Positions 1 through 7,491 of a DNA stretch of 10,912 nt are shown piece after piece; position 1 is the first letter of the stretch; each line of letters begins with the position of its first letter. Source of the stretch: Draconibacterium sp. (GTDB lineage: Bacteria > Bacteroidota > Bacteroidia > Bacteroidales > Prolixibacteraceae); NCBI GenBank assembly GCA_027011835.1, contig JALUZN010000148.1:1-10912 (forward strand). The letters are read 5' to 3'. The notes beneath the pieces are model-generated. The model was not told the origin of the DNA, did no database searches, and saw only the letters and a list, made by a program, of their open reading frames with translations. A program made the position numbers and the translations under genes.

Positions 1-1670
1 CCTTCAATTGTTCTTATTACTGCTTTATATCTGCCGGCAACTTTTTCGCATGCATCGGAAATTTCTCCCAGCGATGCGCGGTTTTTTGCCGCTTCTATCG
101 ACAAAGCTAATAAATTTCCTTTACCGGTTCTTGCCGCTTCGGTAATGGCTGCCAACGATGCTTTTACTTTATTTTCGTCGCGCTCGGCACGTAATTTCTT
201 TAACCGCTCTATTTGCGATAAACGTACGGCAGAGTTGTCAATTTCCAAAATATCAATCGGGTCCTCTTTTTCAAGACGGTATTTGTTTACTCCAACAATG
301 GTTTGCGTTCCCCCGTCAATTTTTCCCTGAGCACGTGCAGCGGCCTCCTCAATTCGCATTTTCGGAACACCGGTTTCAATGGCTTTTGCCATTCCGCCCA
401 GCTCCTCAACTTCCTCTATTAATGCCCACGCTTTTTCGGCAATCTCTTTGGTAAGCGTCTCAACATAATACGAACCGGCCCACGGGTCGACCGAGCGACA
501 AATTTCAGTCTCTTGCTGAATGTACAACTGCGTATTTCGTGCGATTCGTGCCGAGAAATCGGTTGGTAAAGCAATTGCCTCGTCGAGTGCGTTAGTGTGC
601 AAACTTTGTGTGTGACCCAGTGTTGCGGCCATGGCCTCAATTGTTGTGCGGCCAACATTATTAAACGGGTCTTGCTCGGTAAGCGACCACCCCGACGTTT
701 GCGAGTGGGTACGCAGTGCCATCGATTTTGGATTTTTCGGGTTGAACTGTTTAACCAGTTTAGCCCAAATCATTCGTGCAGCACGCATTTTTGCAATCTC
801 CATAAAATGGTTCATTCCCACTGCCCAGAAAAACGACAAGCGCGGTGCAAATGCATCAATATCCAATCCCGATTTTACACCGGTTCGAAGGTAATCAAGC
901 CCGTCGGCAAGTGTGTATGCCATTTCAATATCGGCGGTGGCACCGGCTTCCTGCATGTGGTAACCCGAAATTGAGATAGAGTTAAACTTCGGCATTTTTT
1001 GCGAAGTGAATTCAAAAATATCGGCAATAATCCGCATCGAGAAATCGGGTGGATAGATGTACGTATTTCGTACCATAAACTCTTTCAGAATATCGTTCTG
1101 AATGGTTCCCGAAAGTTGTTCTAGGGTTGCACCTTGCTCCAGCCCGGTAACAATATAAAAGGCCAAAACGGGTAATACTGCTCCGTTCATTGTCATCGAC
1201 ACCGACATTTTATCGAGAGGAATTTGGTCGAACAAAATTTTCATATCGAGAATAGAATCGATGGCAACACCGGCTTTACCAACATCGCCAATTACGCGCG
1301 GATGGTCGGAGTCGTAACCGCGGTGTGTGGCTAAATCGAACGCCACTGAAAGTCCTTTTTGCCCTGCGGCAAGATTGCGTCGGTAAAAAGCGTTCGACTC
1401 TTCGGCAGTAGAAAAACCTGCATACTGGCGAATTGTCCACGGGCGCATGGCGTACATTGCAGAGTAAGGTCCGCGAAGAAAAGGTGCCAGACCGGCAGCA
1501 TAATTCAGATGCTCCATTCCTTCCAAATCTTCTTTGGTGTACACCGGTTTTACCGGAATCTGCTCCGGCGTTTTCCAGTTCTTTTCAATATTGTTTTGTG
1601 CAATCCACCCGGCAATATTTTGTTGCTGCGTGGCTGCTTTTATGTTTATGTTTTTATAATTCGGTTTCAT
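1..1670 (-). CDS. mutB: Methylmalonyl-CoA mutase large (catalytic) subunit, 3'-truncated by window edge
   Basis: Adenosylcobalamin-dependent subunit that interconverts succinyl-CoA and (R)-methylmalonyl-CoA in the cytoplasm, as a heterodimer with MutA. The visible 556 residues (starting MKPNYKNINIK) cover the substrate-binding TIM barrel and run off the left edge at VAGRYKAVIRTIE; the family is about 715 aa, so the C-terminal B12 domain lies outside. Known Propionibacterium active-site residues align with a constant offset of 6: Tyr89 at Y83 (RQYAG), Gln197 at Q191, Arg207 at R201 (VRNTYIYPP), and Tyr243/His244 at Y237/H238 (SGYHMQEAGA). DPWAGSYYVETLT is another family block. The ATG at 1668-1670 fits the usual N-terminus; no Shine-Dalgarno is seen. 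It lies downstream of mutA on the same strand, separated by the four-helix-bundle insert. No frame break is seen, so it should be functional. Confidence 0.97.
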   Translation of the reverse strand, partial: MKPNYKNINIKAATQQQNIAGWIAQNNIEKNWKTPEQIPVKPVYTKEDLEGMEHLNYAAGLAPFLRGPYSAMYAMRPWTIRQYAGFSTAEESNAFYRRNLAAGQKGLSVAFDLATHRGYDSDHPRVIGDVGKAGVAIDSILDMKILFDQIPLDKMSVSMTMNGAVLPVLAFYIVTGLEQGATLEQLSGTIQNDILKEFMVRNTYIYPPDFSMRIIADIFEFTSQKMPKFNSISISGYHMQEAGATADIEMAYTLADGLDYLRTGVKSGLDIDAFAPRLSFFWAVGMNHFMEIAKMRAARMIWAKLVKQFNPKNPKSMALRTHSQTSGWSLTEQDPFNNVGRTTIEAMAATLGHTQSLHTNALDEAIALPTDFSARIARNTQLYIQQETEICRSVDPWAGSYYVETLTKEIAEKAWALIEEVEELGGMAKAIETGVPKMRIEEAAARAQGKIDGGTQTIVGVNKYRLEKEDPIDILEIDNSAVRLSQIERLKKLRAERDENKVKASLAAITEAARTGKGNLLALSIEAAKNRASLGEISDACEKVAGRYKAVIRTIE

Positions 1671-1686
1671 AATTCTTGAGATTTTT

Positions 1687-1718
1687 GGATTGTCAGATTC
1701 TTAGATTTTCAGATGCTT
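1687..1718. repeat. Left inverted arm made of four tandem octamers
   Basis: On the plus strand the bases read as four consecutive 8-mers: GGATTGTC, AGATTCTT, AGATTTTC, AGATGCTT, consensus RGATTNTC. The stop codon of the four-helix-bundle gene (TGA, complement at 1709-1711) lies inside the third and fourth units. The first 28 bases pair with the right arm at 2073-2100. Confidence 0.65.
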
Positions 1719-2062
1719 AGAACACCCTTAAATTTGACAATCATCCGTAAAAGTGATTTTATATCTTGATGGATTGTTTCAAAATTTTCAGTAGTAACGA
1801 AATTTAAATCATTGGCAAGAATTATTTGAGTTTCAAGTTCAAATAACGAACCAATTGCATATTCCAGAAATCTTCTAAATTCCTTATTACTCGTTCTTCC
1901 AGTTCCTTCTGCAATATTTGAAGGGATAGAAATAGCGGCTCTTCTTATTTGAGAAGTTAAGCCATACATTTCCTCTTTTGGGAAATTAGCAGATATCGAA
2001 TATATTGTTTTAACCAGTTTTCTTCCTTCTTGCCATATTTTTAACTCGAGATAATTATGCAT
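1709..2062 (-). CDS. Four helix bundle protein (23S rRNA intervening-sequence protein family)
   Basis: This 117-aa protein is full length for the family (about 115-125 aa) and carries its hallmark block: FPKEEMYGLTSQIRRAA at 27-43, then SIPSNIAEGTGR at 45-56 and the KEFRRFLEYAIGSLFELETQ stretch at 60-79. All-alpha, basic and soluble, with no signal peptide. Members are encoded in 23S rRNA intervening sequences of Leptospira and Coxiella, and the avd accessory protein of diversity-generating retroelements is related. A nucleic-acid-binding role is suspected for the family but not shown by this sequence. No reverse transcriptase or variable repeat is present here, so it is not a retroelement avd. 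It lies between mutA and mutB on the same strand, with flanking inverted arms, and is unlikely to have any role in the mutase. Confidence 0.93.
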   Translation of the reverse strand: MHNYLELKIWQEGRKLVKTIYSISANFPKEEMYGLTSQIRRAAISIPSNIAEGTGRTSNKEFRRFLEYAIGSLFELETQIILANDLNFVTTENFETIHQDIKSLLRMIVKFKGVLSI

Positions 2063-2072
2063 CTTTCAATTT

Positions 2073-2100
2073 GTCTGAAAATCTGAATATCCGATAATCC
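2073..2100. repeat. Right inverted arm made of tandem octamers
   Basis: Read on the minus strand from 2100 downward: GGATTATC, GGATATTC, AGATTTTC, then AGAC. The third unit is identical to the third unit of the left arm. The arm ends 6 bp from the mutA stop codon (2107-2109) and about 10 bp upstream of the four-helix-bundle start codon. Confidence 0.65.
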
Positions 2101-2106
2101 GTTTAT

Positions 2107-3969
2107 CTAAATTCCTAATTCTGTTTGATACGCTTTTAACTCCTCCAAAAGATTACTTTTTACGTGAATAAAATTTGTAATTCCTTTCTCTTCGAGTTCA
2201 GCTTTGCACGCAGGAGCACCGGCAACCACAACAATTTCGCTGTCGAGTTGGGCCGCTACTTCCGGAACAATTTCGGCATATTCATCGTCGGAGCTGCAAA
2301 CCACCACAATGTCGGCACCGGCTTTTTTTGCTGCTGCCACGCCCTCTTCAACCGTTTTAAATCCGTTGTTGTCGATTACGGTAAATCCGGCCACGGCAAA
2401 GAAGTTACAACTGAACTGTGCACGCGCTTTCCGATAAGTGAGGTTTCCGATGGTAAGCATAAAAGCCACCGGGCGTTTATTTGTTTTAGAATAAACATCG
2501 GTGGTGTAACGCAGTGCCTCGAAAGGTTGTGCTCCGCGGTACGGTTTCAGCGTTTCTACCTCTGCATCGTCGGCAGTTAAATCAACTGCATCGAAAAGCG
2601 AGCCGTCGAATTCGGTTTCAATTTTCTCGTTGAAATTAGGAAACTGGTTTGTTCCCAACAGGTTTTCGCGGCGCAAAGCAATGTTTTTATCGCGTTTGGC
2701 AGCCATTATTTTTATCTCATTCTGAATAAAACCTTCGCGGAAAGCGGCAATAAAACCACCTTTCTCCTGAACTTCGAGGAACAATTTCCACGCTTCGTTA
2801 ATCAGCGAGTTGGTTAAGTTTTCGATATAGTACGAACCGGCAGCTGGGTCAACAATTTTATCGAGATACGACTCCTCTTTTAACAGTGCTTGTTGGTTGC
2901 GTGCAATGCGTTCCGAAAATTCGGTGGGTTCTTCGTAAATGGCATCGAAAGGCAAAACGGTAATTGAATGTGCCCCGCCCAGTGCTGCCGACATTGCTTC
3001 GGTTTGTGTACGAAGCATATTTACGTACGGGTCGTAAACAGTTTTGTTAAACCGGTTGGTTTCGCTGTGTGCAATAAGTTTTGCCGAGTCGTTGGATTTT
3101 GGATTGTACGTTTTAACAATTTGTGCCCAAAGCAGGCGGGCAGCACGCAATTTCGCAATTTCCATAAAATAGTTGCTGCCAATTCCGAAATTGAATTTAA
3201 TGGCGTTAGCAACATCATCTATTTCGATACCATCGTCGGTGAGCATGTCGAGATATTCGGCACCCTGTGCAAGCGAAAAGGCCAACTCCTGAACGATTGA
3301 CGAGCCGCTGTTGGCAAAAAATTTACCGTGTACAGAAATTGTGCGAAACTGAGGCAGTAATTTTACCTCCTCAATTGTATCTGCCAATTGTGCCAGTACG
3401 TTGTTATTAAGTTTTCCGGTTAACACGAATGTTCCGAGCGGGTCGATTGATGCCGAAGCAATTACATTCTTGTTTTCCCATTTTCCTTCGGCAACAAATT
3501 CGGCAAAAAGTTTTGCACAGTTACTGCTGTCGGTAGGGCAGACCAAATTTATTTCGGCTGCTTCCAAACAGATGTTTTTTAGTAAAACAGCGAGGTCGGC
3601 TTTTGTATTTTTGTTGCAATTGTTAAAAAGAAATCCGAGCGAGGTAACGCCCTTTCCTAAAATATCGAGTGCTTTTTTATTGGCTTCGGCAAAGTCGGTT
3701 ACAAAAATATTTTGCCGAACCAGCCACTCGTTATCTCTCTTTTTATTTCCGCGTACAAAAGGGAATTCTCCCGGCAACGTGTCGAGGTAATTCAAATCCT
3801 TTAAGTTTTCTTCGCGGTAGTACGGGCGGACTTTAAACCCTTCGTAGGTTTTCCAGACAAGTGCCCTTTCGTAGTCTCTGCCTTTTAAATCGGCATTAAT
3901 TTTTGCTTCCCATTCATCGGTTGTAACAGGCGCAAAATCGGTGAAAAGCTTTTGCTTTTTTTTTGCCAT
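2107..3969 (-). CDS. mutA: Methylmalonyl-CoA mutase small subunit
   Basis: The 620-aa non-catalytic partner of MutB; length fits the small-subunit family (about 620-640 aa). The N-terminus carries the family signature DFAPVTTDEWEAKI (11-24) and RPYYREENL (48-56). The TIM-barrel-like body has DPAAGSYYIENLT (374-386). Compared with MutB, the catalytic SGYHMQ segment is replaced by HGKFFANSG (214-222), so Tyr/His are lost. In the C-terminal Rossmann-like domain (about 500-620) the B12-ligating DxHxxG is replaced by NLTYRKA (509-515), so it should not bind cobalamin; both losses are normal for small subunits. The start ATG (3967-3969) is followed by the usual Lys-rich leader. It is first in the operon, with mutB downstream after the four-helix-bundle insert. 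The stop is TAG. A Bacteroidota-type promoter candidate lies just upstream. Confidence 0.97.
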   Translation of the reverse strand: MAKKKQKLFTDFAPVTTDEWEAKINADLKGRDYERALVWKTYEGFKVRPYYREENLKDLNYLDTLPGEFPFVRGNKKRDNEWLVRQNIFVTDFAEANKKALDILGKGVTSLGFLFNNCNKNTKADLAVLLKNICLEAAEINLVCPTDSSNCAKLFAEFVAEGKWENKNVIASASIDPLGTFVLTGKLNNNVLAQLADTIEEVKLLPQFRTISVHGKFFANSGSSIVQELAFSLAQGAEYLDMLTDDGIEIDDVANAIKFNFGIGSNYFMEIAKLRAARLLWAQIVKTYNPKSNDSAKLIAHSETNRFNKTVYDPYVNMLRTQTEAMSAALGGAHSITVLPFDAIYEEPTEFSERIARNQQALLKEESYLDKIVDPAAGSYYIENLTNSLINEAWKLFLEVQEKGGFIAAFREGFIQNEIKIMAAKRDKNIALRRENLLGTNQFPNFNEKIETEFDGSLFDAVDLTADDAEVETLKPYRGAQPFEALRYTTDVYSKTNKRPVAFMLTIGNLTYRKARAQFSCNFFAVAGFTVIDNNGFKTVEEGVAAAKKAGADIVVVCSSDDEYAEIVPEVAAQLDSEIVVVAGAPACKAELEEKGITNFIHVKSNLLEELKAYQTELGI

Positions 3970-3998
3970 GTTGAAAATTGTTTTATAAAATCGTATGG

Positions 3999-4028
3999 CA
4001 AAATTAGCTTAATTAAATGACTGACAAT
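3999..4028 (-). promoter_or_regulatory. Candidate Bacteroidota promoter for mutA
   Basis: On the minus strand TAATTTTG (3999-4006) matches the -7 consensus TAnnTTTG exactly. An ATTG (4025-4028) lies upstream with an 18-bp spacer, acceptable for the -33 TTG element. It would start a transcript with a leader of roughly 20-25 nt before the mutA ATG. Motif match only; a nearby short palindrome (AACGATATCGAT) shows no clear role. Confidence 0.45.
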
Positions 4029-4082
4029 CAGAAACGATATCGATTTTACCGAATATTAACAAAGGTTGAAAACGGCAAATTC

Positions 4083-4796
4083 TTAATTTGGTAAAATTAC
4101 CTTCTTTTTCAGAATGTCTTTAATAACAACGTCGGAGAAATAGATGGCTTCATCTTCTACCGATTTCATATTTACTGTTTTTGTTCTTCCGGTCCACAAC
4201 AATTTTTCCGAAGCAACATCGTATAAATTACACTCTAAGAAATAGGTGTAGTCGTCGACATAATAACCATCGTTATAAACCGTTGCCAGCGAGTATGCAT
4301 AGTAGTTATAATATGCACCACCGGCATACGGACTTCCGTAATAGCCAGGACCACCCATAATATACGGGCTTCCGTAATAACCGGCGCCTCCTGCCATATA
4401 ATTGTTGTCGCGAACAAATCGTTGCTCTTTCTCAATATTAAAAACCGAAATAATCATTAATGCATCAATTTTGTTCTCTTCAACTTTCTGAACAACTTTC
4501 CTTTTTAAATCTTCTTTATCTTTTATAAGTTCTTGCAGTTGATCCATTTTTCCTGCCATGGGAAAAATCTCATAAGTTGGAATGGCTTTTATTCCTTCCT
4601 TTTTAAAATCGGCAACCACAGCGCGCTCTATTAAATATCGGTTCGATGCATTTGGCGTAAGTACCACCACCGCAAGTTTATTATAACTTTTAGGTGTAAC
4701 CTCTTCGTTTGCCCACGACCTTACTAATTTTGTTGATGGGCCGCAACCAATAAACATAACAGCGATAAAAAACAGTGCAATAATTGAATTTCTCAT
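4083..4796 (-). CDS. Putative lipoprotein with Gly/Tyr-rich insert (DUF4136-like C-terminus)
   Basis: A 237-aa exported lipoprotein of unknown function. The signal peptide (1-17) ends in the lipobox FIGC with Cys18, followed by GPSTKLV, so it should be lipid-anchored. Residues 40-125 form an alpha/beta region (KLAVVVLTPN, then DALMIISVFNIEKE). Residues 134-168 are Gly/Tyr rich and contain two copies of a GGxGYYGSPY unit (136-145 and 148-157). The C-terminus has YTYFLECNLYDVASEKLLWT followed by SDVVIKDILKK, a strand-strand-helix layout resembling the end of DUF4136 proteins (weak similarity, from memory). It is transcribed toward mutA with a 113-bp gap and is divergent from the CotH-like gene. 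A surface or periplasmic structural role is a guess. Confidence 0.85.
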   Translation of the reverse strand: MRNSIIALFFIAVMFIGCGPSTKLVRSWANEEVTPKSYNKLAVVVLTPNASNRYLIERAVVADFKKEGIKAIPTYEIFPMAGKMDQLQELIKDKEDLKRKVVQKVEENKIDALMIISVFNIEKEQRFVRDNNYMAGGAGYYGSPYIMGGPGYYGSPYAGGAYYNYYAYSLATVYNDGYYVDDYTYFLECNLYDVASEKLLWTGRTKTVNMKSVEDEAIYFSDVVIKDILKKKVILPN

Positions 4797-5023
4797 TTTT
4801 TAGTTTTTATTTTTACATAAATAATTCTTCAAAGAAAGTGTAAAACTTCCTTAATTCAATACCGGCAGTTAATTTAATCGAAAAAATATACCGGAATACT
4901 TTTATTAGAAAGAACAACCTTGGTGGTTAATTGTTTTTATAGAAGTTAGTTAAAACACCTGAAACCGTATTGTAGTATAAATTTACTATTTTTAGAATCC
5001 GTTTAAGCAAAAATGCTAAAGTT

Positions 5024-6117
5024 ATGAGATCATTTCTGTTATTCTTTTCTCTGTTTTTTGTCACGGGATTTTTATTTGCTCAAAAACATAAAGTTGAAGT
5101 TGCCGATACAATTCAATACAATAGTTCTATTGAAGCTGTTTCGGATACATTGCCCGATCTTAAAATTTTTGGAGACGATACTCCAATGGACTTAACTTTG
5201 AAATACGATATAAAATCATTTATTAAAAATAAATTCCAGGGAAAATACCTCGATGCAGAACTTTTTATTCATTACAAAGATTATACAGTTAAAAAAATAT
5301 TCGCTTAAAAGCACGCGGAAACAACCGACGACAAGAGTGCTTTTTCCCTCCTATTTTTTTAAATTTTAAAACCGACCCGATAGCAAGTACCGAGTTAAAA
5401 GGGTTTAAAAAAATAAAGCTGGTAACTCATTGTTCTTCTTCGAAATCGTACACAAACTACATTCTAAAAGAGTACTTAATTTATAAACTTTATAATGTTT
5501 TAACCGAAAATAGTTTTCGGGTTAAACTGTTAAATATGAACTATATAGATACAAGCAAAAAGAAGAAGAATTATAAAAAGTTCGGCATTTTAATTGAACC
5601 CATAGAACTTTTAGCAAAAAGAACAAATTCAATTGAAATTGAATCGTCGTTAGTTCGGGGGAAAGATGTGCTTGAATACGAGGCCGATATGGTTTCACTT
5701 TTCAACTATATGATTGGAAATACCGACTGGCGAATAAAAGGTGGTCATAATATGAAATTTATCAAATCGTTAACTCAATTATCAACACAGGTTATACCGG
5801 TTCCTTACGATTTCGACTATTCGGGTTTTGTCGATGCTCACTATTCGTTTCCACAAAGCTGGACAAGCATTGAACATGTAAAACAGCGCGAGTATATGGG
5901 ATATTGCAGAGAGAATACTGACGAATATAAAAGAATCTTTCAGCTGTTTCTTGATAAAAAAGATAAAATATTCGACACAATCGATTCATTCAGTTATTTA
6001 TCTGAACACCAAAGAAAATTGCTTCATGGTTACATAGAGAGTTTTTATGAAGAACTGGATAATCCGGACAATTTACTCTATACATTAAAATCGGAATGCA
6101 GGAGTCTCGACTTTTAA
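5024..6117 (+). pseudogene. CotH-like secreted protein gene, frameshifted by one base
   Basis: The reading frame opens at 5024 with a signal peptide (MRSFLLFFSLFFVTGFLFAQ) and stops at 5306-5308 after 94 aa. The same protein continues in the next frame through to the TAA at 6115-6117. Adding one A to the A7 run at 5291-5297 restores a single 364-aa protein whose junction reads KKNIRLKARGNNRRQECFFPP, a natural continuation. The downstream half has LVTHCSSSKSYTNYILKEYL and a block GNTDWRIKGGHNMKFI, then VIPVPYDFDYSGFV, resembling the ND-W / HN / D-x-D arrangement of CotH-type kinases; the assignment is from motif shape only. Without the fix, internal initiation at 5536 would give a 193-aa fragment. 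It lies 11 bp upstream of the DUF4956 gene, so both are probably one transcript. True mutation, sequencing error or slippage-rescued expression cannot be told apart here. Confidence 0.85.
5291..5297 (+). other. A7 homopolymer: site of the apparent one-base deletion
   Basis: In the signal-peptide frame the codons read GTT AAA AAA ATA TTC GCT TAA. With eight A's they would read GTT AAA AAA AAT ATT CGC TTA AAA GCA and stay open to 6117. The total length 5024-6117 is 1094 nt, one short of a multiple of three, which agrees with a single missing base. Confidence 0.8.
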
Positions 6118-6128
6118 ATTTAAACGAA

Positions 6129-6848
6129 ATGAATTTACTTTTTAACTTATCAGAATTAAACTTGTTAATTAGCGGAGAACAGTGGTTCGATTTTTTGAGC
6201 CGGTTTTTTGCCAATTTTATTTCGCTGTTTATTCTTATACGGTACATTTTTTATCCAAACAATGGTCAATCGAAATACCTTTTTATTTTTTACATGACCG
6301 GATTAATGATTTTTCTTATCTCTTCAACGCTCGACCAGGTTACTCTAAACATTGGAATTGCATTGGGACTGTTTGCCATTTTTGGTATTATTAGGTTTCG
6401 TACTCCTCCGGTTGGGTTAAAAGAGATGACTTATCTTTTTATATCGATAGGAATGGCCGTAATAAATGCTCTTGTAGAGTTTAACGTTGCCAATTGGTTT
6501 GGTTTGCTTATTGCCAATTTTATTATTTTGAGTTCAGCCTTTTTTATGGAAAAATATACACCACGGCAAACTATTATTTGTAAAATTTTGGTTTTCTCTC
6601 CATCGAGTTTTGCAATATTAAACAGCAACAAGCTGCTTAGAAAAGAGATTGAAGAGATAACCGGAATTAAAATAATTAAAGTCGATATTTCGAAAATGAA
6701 TAAGGTAAAGAATGAAATTACAGTCTATATTTCGTTTAAAATGGTAGAGGATTTACCCGCCGGTTTATTCAGCGATGAGGAGACAGAAGTGAGTCAGGAA
6801 TTGCCGGGAAACAGGTATTGGGGAAGTTCGTTTAGCAGCAACTATTAA
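6129..6848 (+). CDS. DUF4956 family integral membrane protein
   Basis: A 239-aa inner-membrane protein of unknown biochemical function. The hydrophobic first half predicts four to five membrane helices (about 24-42, 50-68, 73-90, 101-118, 122-139). The family signature GLFAIFGIIRFRTPPVG (80-96), followed by KEMTYLFISIGMAVINAL, places an RFRTP motif at a membrane edge. The second half (about 140-239) is a soluble domain with LRKEIEEITGIKIIKVDISK. DUF4956 genes are often found beside VTC-type polyphosphate polymerase and CotH genes (recollection of neighbourhoods); here only the CotH-like gene is present. The start at 6129 is preferred over the in-frame ATG at 6096 because it avoids a 22-bp overlap, leaves an 11-bp gap and matches the usual short N-terminus. 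It ends at a bidirectional terminator. Confidence 0.9.
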   Translation: MNLLFNLSELNLLISGEQWFDFLSRFFANFISLFILIRYIFYPNNGQSKYLFIFYMTGLMIFLISSTLDQVTLNIGIALGLFAIFGIIRFRTPPVGLKEMTYLFISIGMAVINALVEFNVANWFGLLIANFIILSSAFFMEKYTPRQTIICKILVFSPSSFAILNSNKLLRKEIEEITGIKIIKVDISKMNKVKNEITVYISFKMVEDLPAGLFSDEETEVSQELPGNRYWGSSFSSNY

Positions 6849-6851
6849 TTC

Positions 6852-6890
6852 AAAAAAAAAGGTTCAGCAAAAATGCCAAACCTTTTTATA
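6852..6890. terminator. Bidirectional rho-independent terminator between convergent genes
   Basis: AAAAAGGTT (6856-6864) pairs perfectly with AACCTTTTT (6879-6887) around a 14-nt loop, giving a T run on either strand. It lies between the DUF4956 stop (6848) and the stop of the convergent beta-barrel gene (6907), so it can serve both. Confidence 0.8.
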
Positions 6891-6906
6891 TCTCAAAGAA
6901 AAATCT

Positions 6907-7491
6907 CTATTTCATTCCAATACCAAATCCAAAACTAACGTACGACATACTAGGGAAGTCGCCTGCTTTTGGACTGTAGTTATACTTTACTTTGAACGAA
7001 AGTACTGTGCTTCTGCTCATGTCGTACAGCAAACCAACCTCGGGTGCTACGTTAAACAACCATTTGTCCTGACTTAGTGTAAATACGCCAATATCGTTTG
7101 ATTGTTTAGCATACGAAGTACCAACACCAACACCAATGTAAGGAGTTGCGGTGTTTCCGGTAAAATATTTTTTTGCATTAATATTTAACGGTACAACGTT
7201 GGTGTATCTGAATTGAGTTCCGGTTATTGTTAAATCGTTATAATCGAATGTTTCGCCCGAGATTTTCTCTCTGAAAATATTCCAGCTTGTAACAAATCCC
7301 ATCGAGAAATCTTCGGTTAAGTAGTAGTTTACTTCAAAATCAACTCCTCTCGGACTGAAATTGTTTGTAAAATCTGCTGTTTCTCCTAAACTAACTGCCG
7401 GTAAATAATTTACAATTATTACGGTCTCGCCTTGTCCTCTTGCAATAAAAGAGGCCAGACTTAATACTATTATTGCTATATATTTATTCAT
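6907..7491 (-). CDS. Outer-membrane beta-barrel protein (porin-like, OMP_b-brl type)
   Basis: A 194-aa protein with a signal peptide (about 1-19, cleavage near ARG-Q). The mature part is a series of alternating amphipathic strands: VDFEVNYYLTEDFSMGFVTS (50-69), then TPYIGVGVGTSYAK (116-129), FNVAPEVGLLYDM (146-158), STVLSFKVKYNYSP, and a final strand SYVSFGFGIGMK. This layout fits a small eight-stranded barrel of the OmpW/OmpX-like superfamily; the ligand is unknown. Its ATG overlaps the end of the DUF4136 lipoprotein gene by 8 bp (7484-7491), so the two are probably translationally coupled. The C-terminal residue is Lys rather than the aromatic residue favoured by proteobacterial barrels, common in Bacteroidota. 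Confidence 0.88.
   Translation of the reverse strand: MNKYIAIIVLSLASFIARGQGETVIIVNYLPAVSLGETADFTNNFSPRGVDFEVNYYLTEDFSMGFVTSWNIFREKISGETFDYNDLTITGTQFRYTNVVPLNINAKKYFTGNTATPYIGVGVGTSYAKQSNDIGVFTLSQDKWLFNVAPEVGLLYDMSRSTVLSFKVKYNYSPKAGDFPSMSYVSFGFGIGMK

Larger units (their letters stand above)
1687..2100 (-). mobile_element. Putative small insertion: four-helix-bundle ORF between octamer-repeat inverted arms
   Basis: A 414-bp unit sits precisely between the mutA stop (2107) and the mutB start (1670). Its ends are imperfect inverted repeats of 28 bp (22 of 28 positions pair), and almost all of its interior is one 117-aa ORF. Deleting it would leave mutA and mutB about 22 bp apart, normal operon spacing, so insertion into a pre-existing mutA-mutB operon is the simplest reading (inference). 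No transposase is encoded and no clear target-site duplication is visible, so the mode of movement is unknown. Homologous ORFs are known from intervening sequences inside 23S rRNA genes. Confidence 0.55.

Noticed and set aside
597..974. 125-codon open frame on the plus strand
   Set aside because: Antisense shadow of mutB; Cys/His-rich random-looking translation.
1709..2062. Diversity-generating retroelement accessory gene (avd)
   Set aside because: No reverse transcriptase, template repeat or variable repeat is present in the window.
2164..2580. 138-codon open frame on the plus strand
   Set aside because: It lies antisense inside mutA, whose protein is full length and well conserved; the frame has no recognisable domain.
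1..3969. mutA and mutB as a recent tandem duplication
   Set aside because: They are the known ancient paralogous subunits of the heterodimer, with family-specific losses in MutA.
6096..6128. Upstream in-frame ATG for the DUF4956 gene
   Set aside because: It would add 11 polar residues and overlap the previous gene by 22 bp; the ATG at 6129 fits better.
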